64,000 nucleotides of DNA from Hymenobacter cavernae (GCF_014641455.1 NZ_BMHT01000002.1:704605-768604); one strand, 5' to 3'; positions 30,717-40,374 are shown, counted from the first letter of the stretch. Numbers and translations: made by a program. The notes: generated by a model not told the origin, from the letters alone.

Positions 30717-31922
30717 ATGCCCGTAAAATCGGATTTCGACTACCTTATCGTAGGCGGCGGAGCGGCGGGCCTGAGCCTGGCGTACGCCATAGCGCAGGAG
30801 CCTAGCCTGCGCCAGAAGCGTGTGTTGCTGCTGGAACCCTTGGCAAAGAACCAGAACGACCGTACCTGGTCATTCTGGACGGATGAACCGAACTGCTTCG
30901 ACAGCATTGTGGCGCATGAGTGGAAAAAGCTAGCTTTTCGAAGCCCTTCTTTTGAGCAGGTTTTTGAGCTAGATCGGTACCGCTATAAGATGATTCGCGG
31001 GCTGGATTTCTACCAGTTCGCGCACGAGGCGCTAAAGGATAATCCTCAGTTTACGCTTGTTACGGGCACCGTGGAAGCCCTCGATAACACAGCTATGGGC
31101 GTAATAGCGCATACCAGCATGGGTCAGATTACGGCGCGCTATGCCTTCGATAGCCGGCCGCCTGAGCTGACGAAGAACACTGCAAAGTACCGTTATCTGC
31201 TGCAACACTTTGTCGGCTGGGAGGTGGAAACGGAACACGACGTGTTCGACCCGACGACAGTAGAGTTTATGGACTTTCGGGGGGTGCAGCACCAGGAGGC
31301 ACGTTTTATCTACGTGCTGCCATTCAGCAGGCGGCGGGCCTTAGTAGAGTACACGCTATTCTCGAGTGAAGTACTGCCAACTGTGGAGTATGAAGCCGCG
31401 CTTCGCGACTATTTGAGCAATACGTTAGGAATAAAGCAGTTCAAAATAGAAGCGGTAGAAATAGGCGCCATTCCGATGACCGACCATCCTTTGCCGGCGC
31501 GTGCCGCTCCGCACATTATCAACCTAGGCACACGGGCCGGTCGCGCGAAGCCGAGTACTGGGTATGCGTTTCGGCGTATTCAGGCACACACACAGCGGCT
31601 CGTGGCTGCGCTGGCTGTTAGCGGTGCGCCACCCAAAGACCCGACCGGCGACCAGCCGCAGTTCCATATCTTCGACACGCTGCTGCTCGACATCATGCAG
31701 CGCCAGGGCGAACGCACGCAGGCTATCTTCACAGAACTGTTTCAACGTAACCCCCTGGAGCGCATCCTGGCTTTTTTGGACGAGCGCACTTCTTGGCCCG
31801 ATAATCTGCGCATTATGAACTCGGTTACACCTTGGCCTTTTCTGCGTTCTATCGGGCATGTGCTGCGCGGCCGGCCAGGGCAGCGAAACCTAGGTGCTGG
31901 CCATAAAAAAGCGGCGGAGTAG
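30717..31922 (+). CDS. crtY: Lycopene beta-cyclase, CrtY type
   Basis: 401 aa. N-terminal FAD/NAD motif DYLIVGGGAAGLSLA, then NDRTWSFWTDEP, EFMDFRGVQHQEARFIYVLPFS and GTRAGRAKPSTGYAFRRIQ, all characteristic of CrtY-type cyclases. It turns lycopene into beta-carotene, fitting the pigmented habit of this group. Other crt genes are not in the window. The ATG follows the U-tract of the preceding terminator with no gap. Its last codons (KKAAE) form part of a terminator on the opposite strand. Confidence 0.95.
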   Translation: MPVKSDFDYLIVGGGAAGLSLAYAIAQEPSLRQKRVLLLEPLAKNQNDRTWSFWTDEPNCFDSIVAHEWKKLAFRSPSFEQVFELDRYRYKMIRGLDFYQFAHEALKDNPQFTLVTGTVEALDNTAMGVIAHTSMGQITARYAFDSRPPELTKNTAKYRYLLQHFVGWEVETEHDVFDPTTVEFMDFRGVQHQEARFIYVLPFSRRRALVEYTLFSSEVLPTVEYEAALRDYLSNTLGIKQFKIEAVEIGAIPMTDHPLPARAAPHIINLGTRAGRAKPSTGYAFRRIQAHTQRLVAALAVSGAPPKDPTGDQPQFHIFDTLLLDIMQRQGERTQAIFTELFQRNPLERILAFLDERTSWPDNLRIMNSVTPWPFLRSIGHVLRGRPGQRNLGAGHKKAAE

Positions 31923-31945
31923 AACAAGCTGTTCTACTCCGCCGC
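31905..31945 (-). terminator. Terminator of the DUF2795 gene, inside the crtY 3' end
   Basis: GCGGCGGAGTAGAAC (31911-31925) and GTTCTACTCCGCCGC (31931-31945) make a perfect 15-bp stem with a 5-nt loop; the six A's at 31905-31910 are the T-run on the minus strand. The left arm includes the crtY stop codon. Confidence 0.85.
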
Positions 31946-32010
31946 CAACTTGGAAATGTGTAAAAGCTAGGTCCTGAGGTCAAAACCTAACTCCTAGAGC
32001 AAAGCCTTTA

Positions 32011-32232
32011 TTAATATTCGTCTTCGTTGAACATGAAGTCCTCTTTCGTCGGATAGTCTGGCCATACTTCCTCGATGTTTTCGTAGGGTTGGCCGTCGTC
32101 TTCGAGGGCTTGCAGGTTCTCAACGACCTCCATCGGAGCGCCCGAGCGGATGGAATAATCAATTAGTTCATCCTTGGTGGCAGGCCAGGGAGCATCTTCC
32201 AGATAGGAGGCAAGTTCCAGAGTCCAGTACAT
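32011..32232 (-). CDS. DUF2795 small protein
   Basis: 73 aa acidic protein: WTLELASYLEDAPWPATKDE, LIDYSIRSGAPMEVVENLQ, EDDGQPYENIEEVWPDYPT. This is the conserved Bacteroidota form of the DUF2795 family, small helical proteins of unknown function. It has its own strong terminator. Neither neighbour explains its role. Confidence 0.9.
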   Translation of the reverse strand: MYWTLELASYLEDAPWPATKDELIDYSIRSGAPMEVVENLQALEDDGQPYENIEEVWPDYPTKEDFMFNEDEY

Positions 32233-32370
32233 AGTCGTGTGAGCTACAGGGAAAGAAAAAAGATAAGTGAAAGTAGGTGTTTAAAATGCAAAAAGCCAGC
32301 GTTAAAAGACGATTAAGTCCAAGGATTGCAGCTTAAGCAGGGACAACGTAAAACCCAGGGGAATGTTTGC

Positions 32371-33666
32371 TTAGGCCGGCAGCCGTTTGCGCAGCAGTTC
32401 AATCAAATCATTCTTGGTGCGGATCTTCCGCTGGAAGGCCCGGATCTTTCCTTGCAGCATTTGTCGGAAGGCATCGTTGCTGGGCGAGGCGTTCAGCTTA
32501 CCTAGGTTTTCTTCCAGCACTTCCTGCTCCTGCTTGTCGTACTTGATGAAGTCGCGCAGGGCCTGAATGCGGTTGTTGACCTGTTCTTCCGGGGAGCCCA
32601 CCTCGCCGCCCGCCTGGCGTTTGCGAATGAAGTGCTCCAACGCGCTCATCTCAAACACTCGGTCGCAGGCCAGGATGAACTGCTCCCATACGCGGTCCGA
32701 CTCTTCGCCGCGCACGGGGCCCACCTTTTTCCAGGCGGCTTGCAGCTCCTTGGCCCGGGCTACCGCCTCGTTCATGGGACGGCTCAGCAGCGCTTCGGCT
32801 TCGGCTACCAGGGCCCGCTTCCGGGTCAGGTTGTCGTCGCCGGGGGTAGGTTCGGTGCGGCGCGTGTTGATGTGCACTTTAAGGCGCTCAAAGAAGTGGT
32901 TGTGCGCCGCCCGGAAGCGCGTCCAAAGCTCGTTGGCTTGCTTGCGGGGCAGCGTGCCGCCCACTTCCTTCCAGTCCTGCTGAAGCTGCTTGAGCTTCTT
33001 AGTCGTTTCTTCGAAATCCTCGGAGTTTTGCAGCGCCTCCGACTTATGAATCAGGTCGCGGTACTTGTCGTACACGCGGTTCACCATCTGCTTTTTCTCG
33101 GCCAGGAACTCCTTCTTCTTCACATAGAAGTCCTCGACGGCGTGATGAAAGCGGTTCTCCAGTTCGTCGGTGAGCTGCTTTTCCACGGGTCCCGTCTTAA
33201 TCCAGGCCTGGCGAATTTCCTTCAGCTGCTCGCCGGCGGTCTGCCAGTCGAGGCTGTTGTGCAGGGCTTCTGCTTCTTGAATCAGGTTGATCTTGGTAGC
33301 TAGGTTTTTTTCGCGGTTACGCGCAATCGTCACCTTAATGGCTTCCTCGGCTTCGCTGAGGCGGCGGTGCAGGCTTTCGAAGTCGCCGAGGCCATCGTAG
33401 GTGGCTACTTGCTCCTTCAAGTGCAGGGCTTTCATCAGAAAAGAGCCCTTATTCTCTGATTCTTCAATCTTCTGCAAGAGGTCATCCACCTTCGCCCGGA
33501 AGGTTTCGAACCGCTGCGCAAAATATTGCAAGGAGGCTTCTTCAGATTCTTTGACCTGGCCTACCTGCCGGGCGGGCAGGTCCATGAAGGCGCGGAGCCA
33601 CACCTGGTCGCCCTGAATGTAGCCATAGCGGCGGGCTTCGGCCAGCAAGTGGTCATTGTGTTCCAT
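32371..33666 (-). CDS. DUF349 coiled-coil protein
   Basis: 431 aa, nearly all helical and highly charged. It holds repeated DUF349 units, each with a W-K-x-(V/T)-G-P-V or similar motif: AWIKTGPVEKQL, DWKEVGGTLPRKQANELWTRFRAAHNHFF, AWKKVGPVRGEESDRVWEQFILACDRVF. About four units are visible. The function of the family is not established. The C-terminal RIQALRDFIKYDKQE region is a common ending in Bacteroidota members. Confidence 0.92.
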   Translation of the reverse strand: MEHNDHLLAEARRYGYIQGDQVWLRAFMDLPARQVGQVKESEEASLQYFAQRFETFRAKVDDLLQKIEESENKGSFLMKALHLKEQVATYDGLGDFESLHRRLSEAEEAIKVTIARNREKNLATKINLIQEAEALHNSLDWQTAGEQLKEIRQAWIKTGPVEKQLTDELENRFHHAVEDFYVKKKEFLAEKKQMVNRVYDKYRDLIHKSEALQNSEDFEETTKKLKQLQQDWKEVGGTLPRKQANELWTRFRAAHNHFFERLKVHINTRRTEPTPGDDNLTRKRALVAEAEALLSRPMNEAVARAKELQAAWKKVGPVRGEESDRVWEQFILACDRVFEMSALEHFIRKRQAGGEVGSPEEQVNNRIQALRDFIKYDKQEQEVLEENLGKLNASPSNDAFRQMLQGKIRAFQRKIRTKNDLIELLRKRLPA

Positions 33667-34052
33667 AAACTAATACGCGGAAGGAATAGGTGAGGGGGGC
33701 TAGGTGTTCAGATCGGAAAGATGGACAAGTTTACGGTATGATAGGCAAAATAACTGGTTTCGGCGCCGGTAGCAAATACTGCGCTTCATAACCTAGCTAT
33801 TCCCTTCCGCTTTGATCGAAAAGGCAGGTACGTGTATGAGGGGCGCTACGGGCAAAGGGGGGATGTGGTTATAGCTAAAGAAGTAAGAAGCTAGGTTTTG
33901 GGGTAATTATACGCACTTAAAGCCTTGGGCCAGACGACTCTACTGCTGTGAAATAAAACACGGCTATTGCCCGTAGGTTGCTTGTGTAGAGTAAGTATTA
34001 GGAACCGGCACCTGCGTTAACTGGCACTTGAAACGAAAGTTATCCGCTATTC
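33667..34052. other. 386-bp gene-free spacer
   Basis: No gene seen on either strand. It contains CTAG-motif copies near 33710, 33791 and 33892 but no clear hairpin terminator. Confidence 0.5.
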
Positions 34053-35372
34053 TCATTTCCGCATCAGATCGTTCTTTATCACCTTGCCACCCTTCATGAC
34101 GAACCGAACTTGCTCCAACACAGCAATATCGGCGAGCGGGTCACCTTCTACGGCTATCAGGTCGGCGTACATGTTGGGTTCGAGAGCGCCAAGTCGGTCC
34201 TTCGCACCCAGCAGCTCGGCCGCGTTCAGCGTGGCGGCGCGTATGATTTCCAGCGGCGACATGCCGGATGCGGCGTATGCCCGAAACATGAGCAGGCTAG
34301 CTTGCCCGCGCGTTTTGCCGGGTACCTGGTAGTACTCATCGGAGCCGGCGGCAATGCGCACACCCGCTTTCACGGCGCGAGCCAAACGCTTGTGGTTGGC
34401 GTCGGCAAACCGCTTGGCTCCGGCCAGGTATTCCTCTGGTGAAACGCCTTCGGGTGCGGGGTTGAGGCCGGTGTAGAACTCCGCCGGATAATCGGTGGGC
34501 ACCAGGAAAATATTTTTCTTCGCCATCAGCTTCAGCACATCATCCGGAATGGTGTAGGCGTGCTCGATGGAGTTGACGCCGGCTTCGGCGGCAATGCGCG
34601 TGGCCTGGTCACCGATGGCGTGGGCCGCTACCGGCTTGCCTACGCGGTGCGCCTCCTCCACAATCACCTTCATTTCCTCCAGCGACACCACCCGCGGATC
34701 GGTGTTGACAATGACTTTGATGCAATCGGCGCCGTCGTACACGGCTTGCCGCACGGCGCGGCGGGCTTCCTCTACGCCGCTGATGGTCACGTATTCCTGG
34801 GCAATAAGGTGCTGTGCTTCGGCCGTAACCTGACCAAACTGCCCACCGGCAGCAGCCAGGGCGCGGGTAGAAACCACCATGCGTGGTCCGACTACCCAAC
34901 CGGCCCGGATAGCATCGCGCAGAGCCACGTCGCCGTTGACGCCGCTATTACCTAGGTCGCGGACCGTGGTGATGCCGGCTTCCAGATCCTCGCGGGCCAT
35001 GGCAGCGCCCAGCAAAGCACGGCGGGTGGTACCGAGCTGCGTGACCGTCAGGAGCATGTTGGGTTCGTCGCCACCTACTTTTGGGTCGTAGTTTTGCAGC
35101 AGGTGAGTGTGCGAGTCGATGAGACCCGGCAGCACCAGCGCATTACCTAGGTCAATGACTTGTGCACCGGCGGGAATAGCTAGGTTGGTGCCGACTTGCT
35201 GGATTCGGTTGCCTTGGATCAGCACCACGGCATTCGGCAGCACCTTGCCGGCGCGCACGTCCAGCAGCCGTCCGCATTTCACCGCGGTCAGAGGTTGATT
35301 GGAAGGAGCCTGACCCACGGCAAGTCCAATAGAACGAAAAAGCAGCAATAAGGTGAGGAGCGATAAACGCAT
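34053..35372 (-). CDS. Secreted amidohydrolase, imidazolonepropionase-like
   Basis: 439 aa from ATG 35372, with a signal peptide (LSLLTLLLLFRSIGLAVGQA). Metal-site motifs of the amidohydrolase superfamily: LPGLIDSHTHL (HxH), ADCIKVIV with the candidate bridging Lys, AHAIGD, IEHAY and GSDEYY with the final Asp. This matches the broad group of exported prolidase/imidazolonepropionase-like amidohydrolases that cleave cyclic amides or X-Pro peptides. Exact substrate cannot be told. Confidence 0.9.
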   Translation of the reverse strand: MRLSLLTLLLLFRSIGLAVGQAPSNQPLTAVKCGRLLDVRAGKVLPNAVVLIQGNRIQQVGTNLAIPAGAQVIDLGNALVLPGLIDSHTHLLQNYDPKVGGDEPNMLLTVTQLGTTRRALLGAAMAREDLEAGITTVRDLGNSGVNGDVALRDAIRAGWVVGPRMVVSTRALAAAGGQFGQVTAEAQHLIAQEYVTISGVEEARRAVRQAVYDGADCIKVIVNTDPRVVSLEEMKVIVEEAHRVGKPVAAHAIGDQATRIAAEAGVNSIEHAYTIPDDVLKLMAKKNIFLVPTDYPAEFYTGLNPAPEGVSPEEYLAGAKRFADANHKRLARAVKAGVRIAAGSDEYYQVPGKTRGQASLLMFRAYAASGMSPLEIIRAATLNAAELLGAKDRLGALEPNMYADLIAVEGDPLADIAVLEQVRFVMKGGKVIKNDLMRK

Positions 35373-35515
35373 GAGGGAGAGATGTGTGGTTGAGCCAAGT
35401 AAGCGAATTAACCCGACTAAGTGACCCCGCTGTTTTCTGGCGCACCCGAAAGCCAGCCGGCAGTTTCGAGCCATCTTTCCTACCTTTCCGCAAGCAAATC
35501 AGCCTCCTTATTACT

Positions 35516-37177
35516 ATGAGCGAAACCATCATTTTCTCGATGGCCGGCGTGACCAAGGTCTACCCGCCGCAGAAACAAGTTCTGAAGAATATTTACCTCT
35601 CCTTTTTTTACGGCGCCAAGATTGGCGTGCTTGGTCTGAACGGTTCGGGTAAGTCGAGTCTGCTCAAGATCATTGCCGGCGTCGACAAGCAGTTTCAGGG
35701 GGAAGTCGTGTGGTCGCCGGGCTACTCGGTGGGCTACCTGGAGCAGGAGCCCCAGCTCGATGCCACCAAAACGGTACTGGAAGTAGTACAGGAAGGCACC
35801 GCCGAAACGGTGGCTCTGCTCAAGGAATTTGACGAAATCAACGAAGCCTTCGGGGCCGAAGATGCTGATTTTGACAAGCTGCTGGAGCGCCAGGGCACCG
35901 TGCAGGAGCGCCTCGACCAACTCGACGCCTGGAACCTCGACAGCAAGCTGGAGCGCGCCATGGACGCCCTACGTACGCCGGCTCCGGATGCCATCATCGG
36001 CAACCTTTCGGGTGGTGAAAAGCGCCGCGTGGCTTTGTGCCGCCTGCTGCTGCAAGAGCCCGACGTGCTGCTGCTGGACGAGCCTACCAACCACCTCGAC
36101 GCTGAAAGCGTGCTGTGGCTGGAGCAGCACTTGCAGCAATACAAAGGCACCGTAATCGCCGTGACCCACGACCGCTACTTCCTCGACAACGTGGCTGGCT
36201 GGATCCTGGAGCTGGACCGTGGCGAAGGTATTCCGTGGAAAGGCAACTACTCTAGCTGGCTGGAGCAGAAAGCCGGCCGCCTGGCTCAGGAAGAAAAAAC
36301 CGAAAGTAAGCGCCAGAAAACCTTGCAGCGCGAGCTGGAATGGGTACGCATGGCCCCTAAAGCCCGCCAGGCCAAGAGCAAAGCCCGTCTCGCCGGCTAT
36401 GATAAGATGGTGAACGAAGACGCCAAGGAGAAAGAGCAGAAGCTAGAGCTGTTCATCCCGGACGGTCCGCGCCTAGGTGCGCAGGTGATTGAGGCTGAAG
36501 GGCTAGCTAAAGCCTTTGGCGAGAAGCTATTGTTCGAAAACCTAAGCTTCTCGCTGCCGCAGGGTGGCATTGTGGGCATCATCGGCCCGAACGGCGCCGG
36601 CAAAACCACTTTGTTCCGCCTCATCACCGACCAGATGAAGCCTGACGCCGGCACGTTCGAAGTCGGCCCGACGGTGCAGACGGCCTACGTAGACCAGCAA
36701 CACGACACCCTGGACCCGAATAAATCGGTGTTCGAAACGATTTCAGGCGGCACCGAAACCATGCTGCTCGCTGGTCGGCCGGTGAATGCCCGCGCCTACG
36801 TGAGCAATTTCAACTTCCGTGGCGGCGACCAGGAAAAGAAAGTCGGCTCACTCTCGGGTGGGGAGCGGAACCGCGTACACCTAGCTACCACGCTCAAGCA
36901 GGGTGCCAACCTGCTGCTGCTCGACGAACCCACTAACGACCTCGACGTGAATGCTATTCGCGCCTTGGAAGACGCGCTGGAGAACTTCGCCGGCTGTGCC
37001 GTCATTATCAGCCACGACCGTTGGTTCCTCGACCGCTTGGCCACGCACATCCTAGCTTTCGAGGGTGACTCGGAAGTGGTGTGGTTCGAGGGTAATTTTT
37101 CGGATTATGAGGAGGCCAAGAAGAAGCGGTTGGGGGATGTAGAACCGAAGCGGGTGCGGTATAAGAAGTTAGGGTAG
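35516..37177 (+). CDS. ettA: Energy-dependent translational throttle protein EttA
   Basis: 553 aa, close to the E. coli length of 555. Two ABC domains: Walker A GLNGSGKSS at 40-48 and GPNGAGKTT near 357; signatures NLSGGEKRRVALC and SLSGGERNRVHLA; LLLDEPTNHLD and LLLDEPTNDLD. The FSMAGVTKVYPP start and the EYPWNGNYSSWLEQK-like linker (here GIPWKGNYSSWLEQK) are EttA features. It binds the ribosomal E site and gates translation according to ATP/ADP. Start at ATG 35516 fits the family. Confidence 0.95.
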   Translation: MSETIIFSMAGVTKVYPPQKQVLKNIYLSFFYGAKIGVLGLNGSGKSSLLKIIAGVDKQFQGEVVWSPGYSVGYLEQEPQLDATKTVLEVVQEGTAETVALLKEFDEINEAFGAEDADFDKLLERQGTVQERLDQLDAWNLDSKLERAMDALRTPAPDAIIGNLSGGEKRRVALCRLLLQEPDVLLLDEPTNHLDAESVLWLEQHLQQYKGTVIAVTHDRYFLDNVAGWILELDRGEGIPWKGNYSSWLEQKAGRLAQEEKTESKRQKTLQRELEWVRMAPKARQAKSKARLAGYDKMVNEDAKEKEQKLELFIPDGPRLGAQVIEAEGLAKAFGEKLLFENLSFSLPQGGIVGIIGPNGAGKTTLFRLITDQMKPDAGTFEVGPTVQTAYVDQQHDTLDPNKSVFETISGGTETMLLAGRPVNARAYVSNFNFRGGDQEKKVGSLSGGERNRVHLATTLKQGANLLLLDEPTNDLDVNAIRALEDALENFAGCAVIISHDRWFLDRLATHILAFEGDSEVVWFEGNFSDYEEAKKKRLGDVEPKRVRYKKLG

Positions 37178-37194
37178 TTAGCTTTCAAGCAAGG

Positions 37195-37230
37195 AAACGC
37201 GCCGTTAGAAATTCTTCTGACGGCGCGTTT
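37195..37230 (+). terminator. Terminator after ettA
   Basis: AAACGCGCCG (37195-37204) pairs with CGGCGCGTTT (37221-37230), with inner AGAA/TTCT pairing, followed by TGTTT. It resembles the GGAACGCGCC repeat seen at 14628 and 56644. Confidence 0.75.
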
Positions 37231-37341
37231 TGTTTCTGCATTTTATGCAAGTGCGAATGGGGTTAAGCTATTTGGGGGGTATTCGTAGCAACACAGGTTT
37301 TGCACAATAGCCAAGAACCCAAAACGTTTGAGTAAGATAGT

Positions 37342-38007
37342 TTACACAACCTCCACTTGATAAGTGATGGTGGCATTCTCGTTGCCTTGGCTAATTATAC
37401 CGAAACCAACACCTAGGTCATCGAAAGCATTGTCAAAAGAACCTTGGAGCAAGTACAACTGCCTATCCTTCTTTCCTTTGAAAATCTTGGCAACCAGATT
37501 AAGGGTGAGGTCGGCAGCCGCGCCAATCAGGGCAATCTGCGGAGCCGTGAATGTGGTGACGGCCAATAAGGATTGCTTGAAGGATTCGAACTGCTTGTCC
37601 TGGCGCACTTCATCGAGCATCTCACCCACTTTCCGAATGTCCTCGTCCACCTCCATTATCAGGATGCGGTAGTCCAGAAAGCCGGGGACTTTACCATCCG
37701 TTTCAGTCCGGTACAAGGTAATACCCGCCGGACCGATTGGCAGAAAGGAGCGCTTTTTAACTTTCTTGTAAACTTCCGCTTGCAGCTGAATGGGCTCTGC
37801 GGATACACCGTCCGTCACGATACTTATCACCTGTATTTCGCCTTTGCCAAGTTCGCGCACCTTCTCTATAAAGACGGTTTTCAGGCTCAGACGTACTGCT
37901 TTAACAGTGATAGGCAAAAAAGCACGGTCGATGTTTCCGAGCAACGATTGCTCATGCAGAATACTCGATGGTTCAAATACATCATCTGGTCGAAGTAGTG
38001 TTGCCAT
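37342..38007 (-). CDS. Unknown protein of the patatin-dipeptidase cluster
   Basis: 221 aa from ATG 38007. Mixed alpha/beta composition without a signal peptide. The C-terminal third (RQLYLLQGSFDNAFDDLG then ATITYQVEV) looks like beta strands, and one weakly hydrophobic segment (APQIALIGAAADLTLNLV) precedes it. No family recognised; a C2-like beta-sandwich is possible but unproven. It lies 58 bp downstream of the membrane protein at 38066, same strand, so they likely form one transcript. Confidence 0.75.
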   Translation of the reverse strand: MATLLRPDDVFEPSSILHEQSLLGNIDRAFLPITVKAVRLSLKTVFIEKVRELGKGEIQVISIVTDGVSAEPIQLQAEVYKKVKKRSFLPIGPAGITLYRTETDGKVPGFLDYRILIMEVDEDIRKVGEMLDEVRQDKQFESFKQSLLAVTTFTAPQIALIGAAADLTLNLVAKIFKGKKDRQLYLLQGSFDNAFDDLGVGFGIISQGNENATITYQVEVV

Positions 38008-38065
38008 AAAAGGGGGTAGTCGAAAGAGAAAAAATGGAGGACGCTCGATCAAGCGGAGCAGAAAG

Positions 38066-39238
38066 CTAGGTTTCGTCCCTGTTCGCTGAGGCAGGCTTGA
38101 CACCCACATTACGAATGTTGATAAACTTGGCCAACGTCTCGAACCAGAACGGGGCACCTAGCATCATAGCGAAGGCTGTCAGCAGCCAGCCACCAATCGG
38201 CCACAGCCGCGACCACTGAGGGCTAAGCGGCGATGAACTACCAGTTGCAGGGTCCAATTTCCTCCTCTGGGCATACCCAGGCATCTGGTAATCGTCGGCG
38301 CTGGGCGCCCATTCATACTTGCCGGTTTTGCTGTTGCGCACAGTACTGTGGTCAGTCCAGCGTAGGAAACCTAGAGGTAAACCAACCTGAGGAACAGCAG
38401 CTAGTGTGTTCTGAAGGTTGCGGCTACCTCTTGCAAGCAGGGTGTCTAAGCGAATTTGCCGCTGCTGCTCATACAGCTTGGCTTCCTCCAAGTTCGTCAC
38501 ATTATAGGTAACACCGGCGGGTGCTTCACCCTGAGAGGCTTTCGTGCCCATTTCCACCAGCGCCAAGCGCGCTTTCGCATTGCTGGAATCAGCGATAAAG
38601 CGACTTAGCCGCACCGTATCCACGTCGGCCAGGACTGCTACCAGAAAGCCAGCCCAGAAAAGGTACTTGCGGTTGTCTCGCTTGTACCAACCTGTCATTC
38701 TCTCGCCAAAATCGTGAAACCAGCCTTCTACATTCTTTTGCAAGGCTACACCTTGTTCTTCTGGAGTAGCAGGGTTGGCAGTAGAAGCGGCAGTGGCTAT
38801 GGCATTGAGGTATAGCGTTTCGAGTAGCTCTTTAAAGCTGGGGTCAGTTAAGAAAGCTAGCCCTGCTTTAAACTGATCAATCGGGGTTGCTGGATTAGGT
38901 AGGGCAGGAACGGCGTTCTTAGCCAGGCTGCTAACCCAGGCAATAATAGTTTGCGCAAACAGCGTTTCGCTGATGTAAGCCGGGTATTCGGATACAAAGC
39001 GACGAACTAGCGGGCTCTTCTGATCTCTTGGCAGCATCAACGACTGAACAGAAGCGGCAGCGTAGAAGGCTGCGTGTGCTTGCGAGCCTAAGGCTTTTAG
39101 CAGGCGGTCGTGCAGGTATTTTCCACGCGTATTCAGGAAGCCGGCTGGCAGTTCAACCAGGGAAAGCGTAAGCTGACTGAAGAGCAGATAAAGCGTGATG
39201 AGCGCAATAGCTGTATCGAAGAGCGGGCTGTCAAACAT
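38066..39238 (-). CDS. Membrane protein of the patatin-dipeptidase cluster, unknown
   Basis: 390 aa. One membrane segment at the start (TAIALITLYLLFSQLTLSL), one near 190-212 (YLFWAGFLVAVLADVDTVRL) and one near 345-370 (LWPIGGWLLTAFAMMLGAPFWF). Between the second and third is a long, charged, probably helical loop. The motif GWFHDFGERMTGWYKRDNR directly before the second segment looks conserved in style, but I cannot name the family. It is followed by the unknown soluble protein and separated from the patatin gene by the inverted bestrophin gene. Confidence 0.75.
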   Translation of the reverse strand: MFDSPLFDTAIALITLYLLFSQLTLSLVELPAGFLNTRGKYLHDRLLKALGSQAHAAFYAAASVQSLMLPRDQKSPLVRRFVSEYPAYISETLFAQTIIAWVSSLAKNAVPALPNPATPIDQFKAGLAFLTDPSFKELLETLYLNAIATAASTANPATPEEQGVALQKNVEGWFHDFGERMTGWYKRDNRKYLFWAGFLVAVLADVDTVRLSRFIADSSNAKARLALVEMGTKASQGEAPAGVTYNVTNLEEAKLYEQQRQIRLDTLLARGSRNLQNTLAAVPQVGLPLGFLRWTDHSTVRNSKTGKYEWAPSADDYQMPGYAQRRKLDPATGSSSPLSPQWSRLWPIGGWLLTAFAMMLGAPFWFETLAKFINIRNVGVKPASANRDET

Positions 39239-39433
39239 GGCGGTAAGACTGAGAAGTTAGCTTATTGTTGTCCGCTAAAAGTGCGTCGGTCGGGCTTGCT
39301 TTTAGTCAGTGCCAGCGCTGAACTTTACTAGGCTATCAGTAGTAGCTCTGCGCCAGAACAAAACCCATCCTAGCCTTCGTAAGCGCCTAGCCCGCCAAGG
39401 CAAAACGCACGTTCTACTTCTTTCCAAAAGTCT

Positions 39434-40345
39434 ATGCTCACCGATAATCGACTTCCCGTACGATACATCTTCCGGCAGATTCGCTACGATGTGGCCCGGG
39501 TGTTTCTGTTTTCCCTCTGCTTTCAGCTGGTCGAGTACTTTGTGGGCGATTATCTGCCGCCGATTCCGCTGCAACTGCCGACGATCCTAGGTAGCGCGAT
39601 TTCCCTTATCCTGGCTTTCAAGATCAGCCAGTCGTATGATCGGTGGTGGGAGGCGCGCAAGGTGTGGGGCGCCATCGTCAACGACTCCCGATCGTTCGCG
39701 CTTCAGGTAAAAGCCTTCTTGGAAGAGCAGGTGTTAGGGGCCGAGGCGACGCAAGCAGTGGTTCGGCAGTTCGTGTACCGGCAGATTGCGTGGTGCTATA
39801 GCCTAGGGCAAGCCTTACGGGGGCAAGATGCATTGGCGAACCTAGGGCAGTATCTAACTAAGGACGAATTAGCTTACCTGCGTGGCCACAACAACAAGCC
39901 GTTTGCCCTACTGGCGCTGCACAGCCAGCAGCTAAAAGACCTGCGGCAACAGCAAGCCCTACACGCGTACGAGCACGTGCAGCTCGACAACACGCTGGTG
40001 CGGCTCTGCGACTCGATGGGCAAGGCGGAGCGCATCAACAGCACCGTGTTTCCGGTGACGTACCGGCTGTTCGTGCACTTCTTTATTTATCTGTTTCTGA
40101 TTGCTTTATCTCTCGGTCTGGTCGAAACAGTTGGCTTGGTGGAGGTGCCTATTCTCATGCTGTTTGCCTCCACGTTCTTCCTGCTCGAAAAAACGGCTAC
40201 CTACCTACAAGATCCGTTTCGCAACAAGCCCACCGATACGCCCGTCACGACGATTGCCCGCAACATTGAGATTAACCTAAGGCAGCTGTTGGATGAGAAG
40301 GACATTCCGGCACCTGTGGCACCGGAGGCGTTTTACGTGATGTGA
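39434..40345 (+). CDS. Bestrophin-family ion channel
   Basis: 303 aa. N-terminal RQIRYDVARVFLFSLCFQLVEYF, then ILAFKISQSYDRWWEARKVWGAIVNDSR, a signature of the bestrophin/UPF0187 family, and a second membrane pair near 205-245 followed by DPFRNKPTDTP. Bacterial bestrophins are pentameric channels, some sodium-selective. It lies on the plus strand inside a block of minus-strand genes: convergent with the patatin gene (29 bp between stops) and divergent from the membrane protein at 38066. Confidence 0.93.
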   Translation: MLTDNRLPVRYIFRQIRYDVARVFLFSLCFQLVEYFVGDYLPPIPLQLPTILGSAISLILAFKISQSYDRWWEARKVWGAIVNDSRSFALQVKAFLEEQVLGAEATQAVVRQFVYRQIAWCYSLGQALRGQDALANLGQYLTKDELAYLRGHNNKPFALLALHSQQLKDLRQQQALHAYEHVQLDNTLVRLCDSMGKAERINSTVFPVTYRLFVHFFIYLFLIALSLGLVETVGLVEVPILMLFASTFFLLEKTATYLQDPFRNKPTDTPVTTIARNIEINLRQLLDEKDIPAPVAPEAFYVM

Positions 40346-40374
40346 GCAGGCGTTTCAGCCATCCCGGACAAAAC

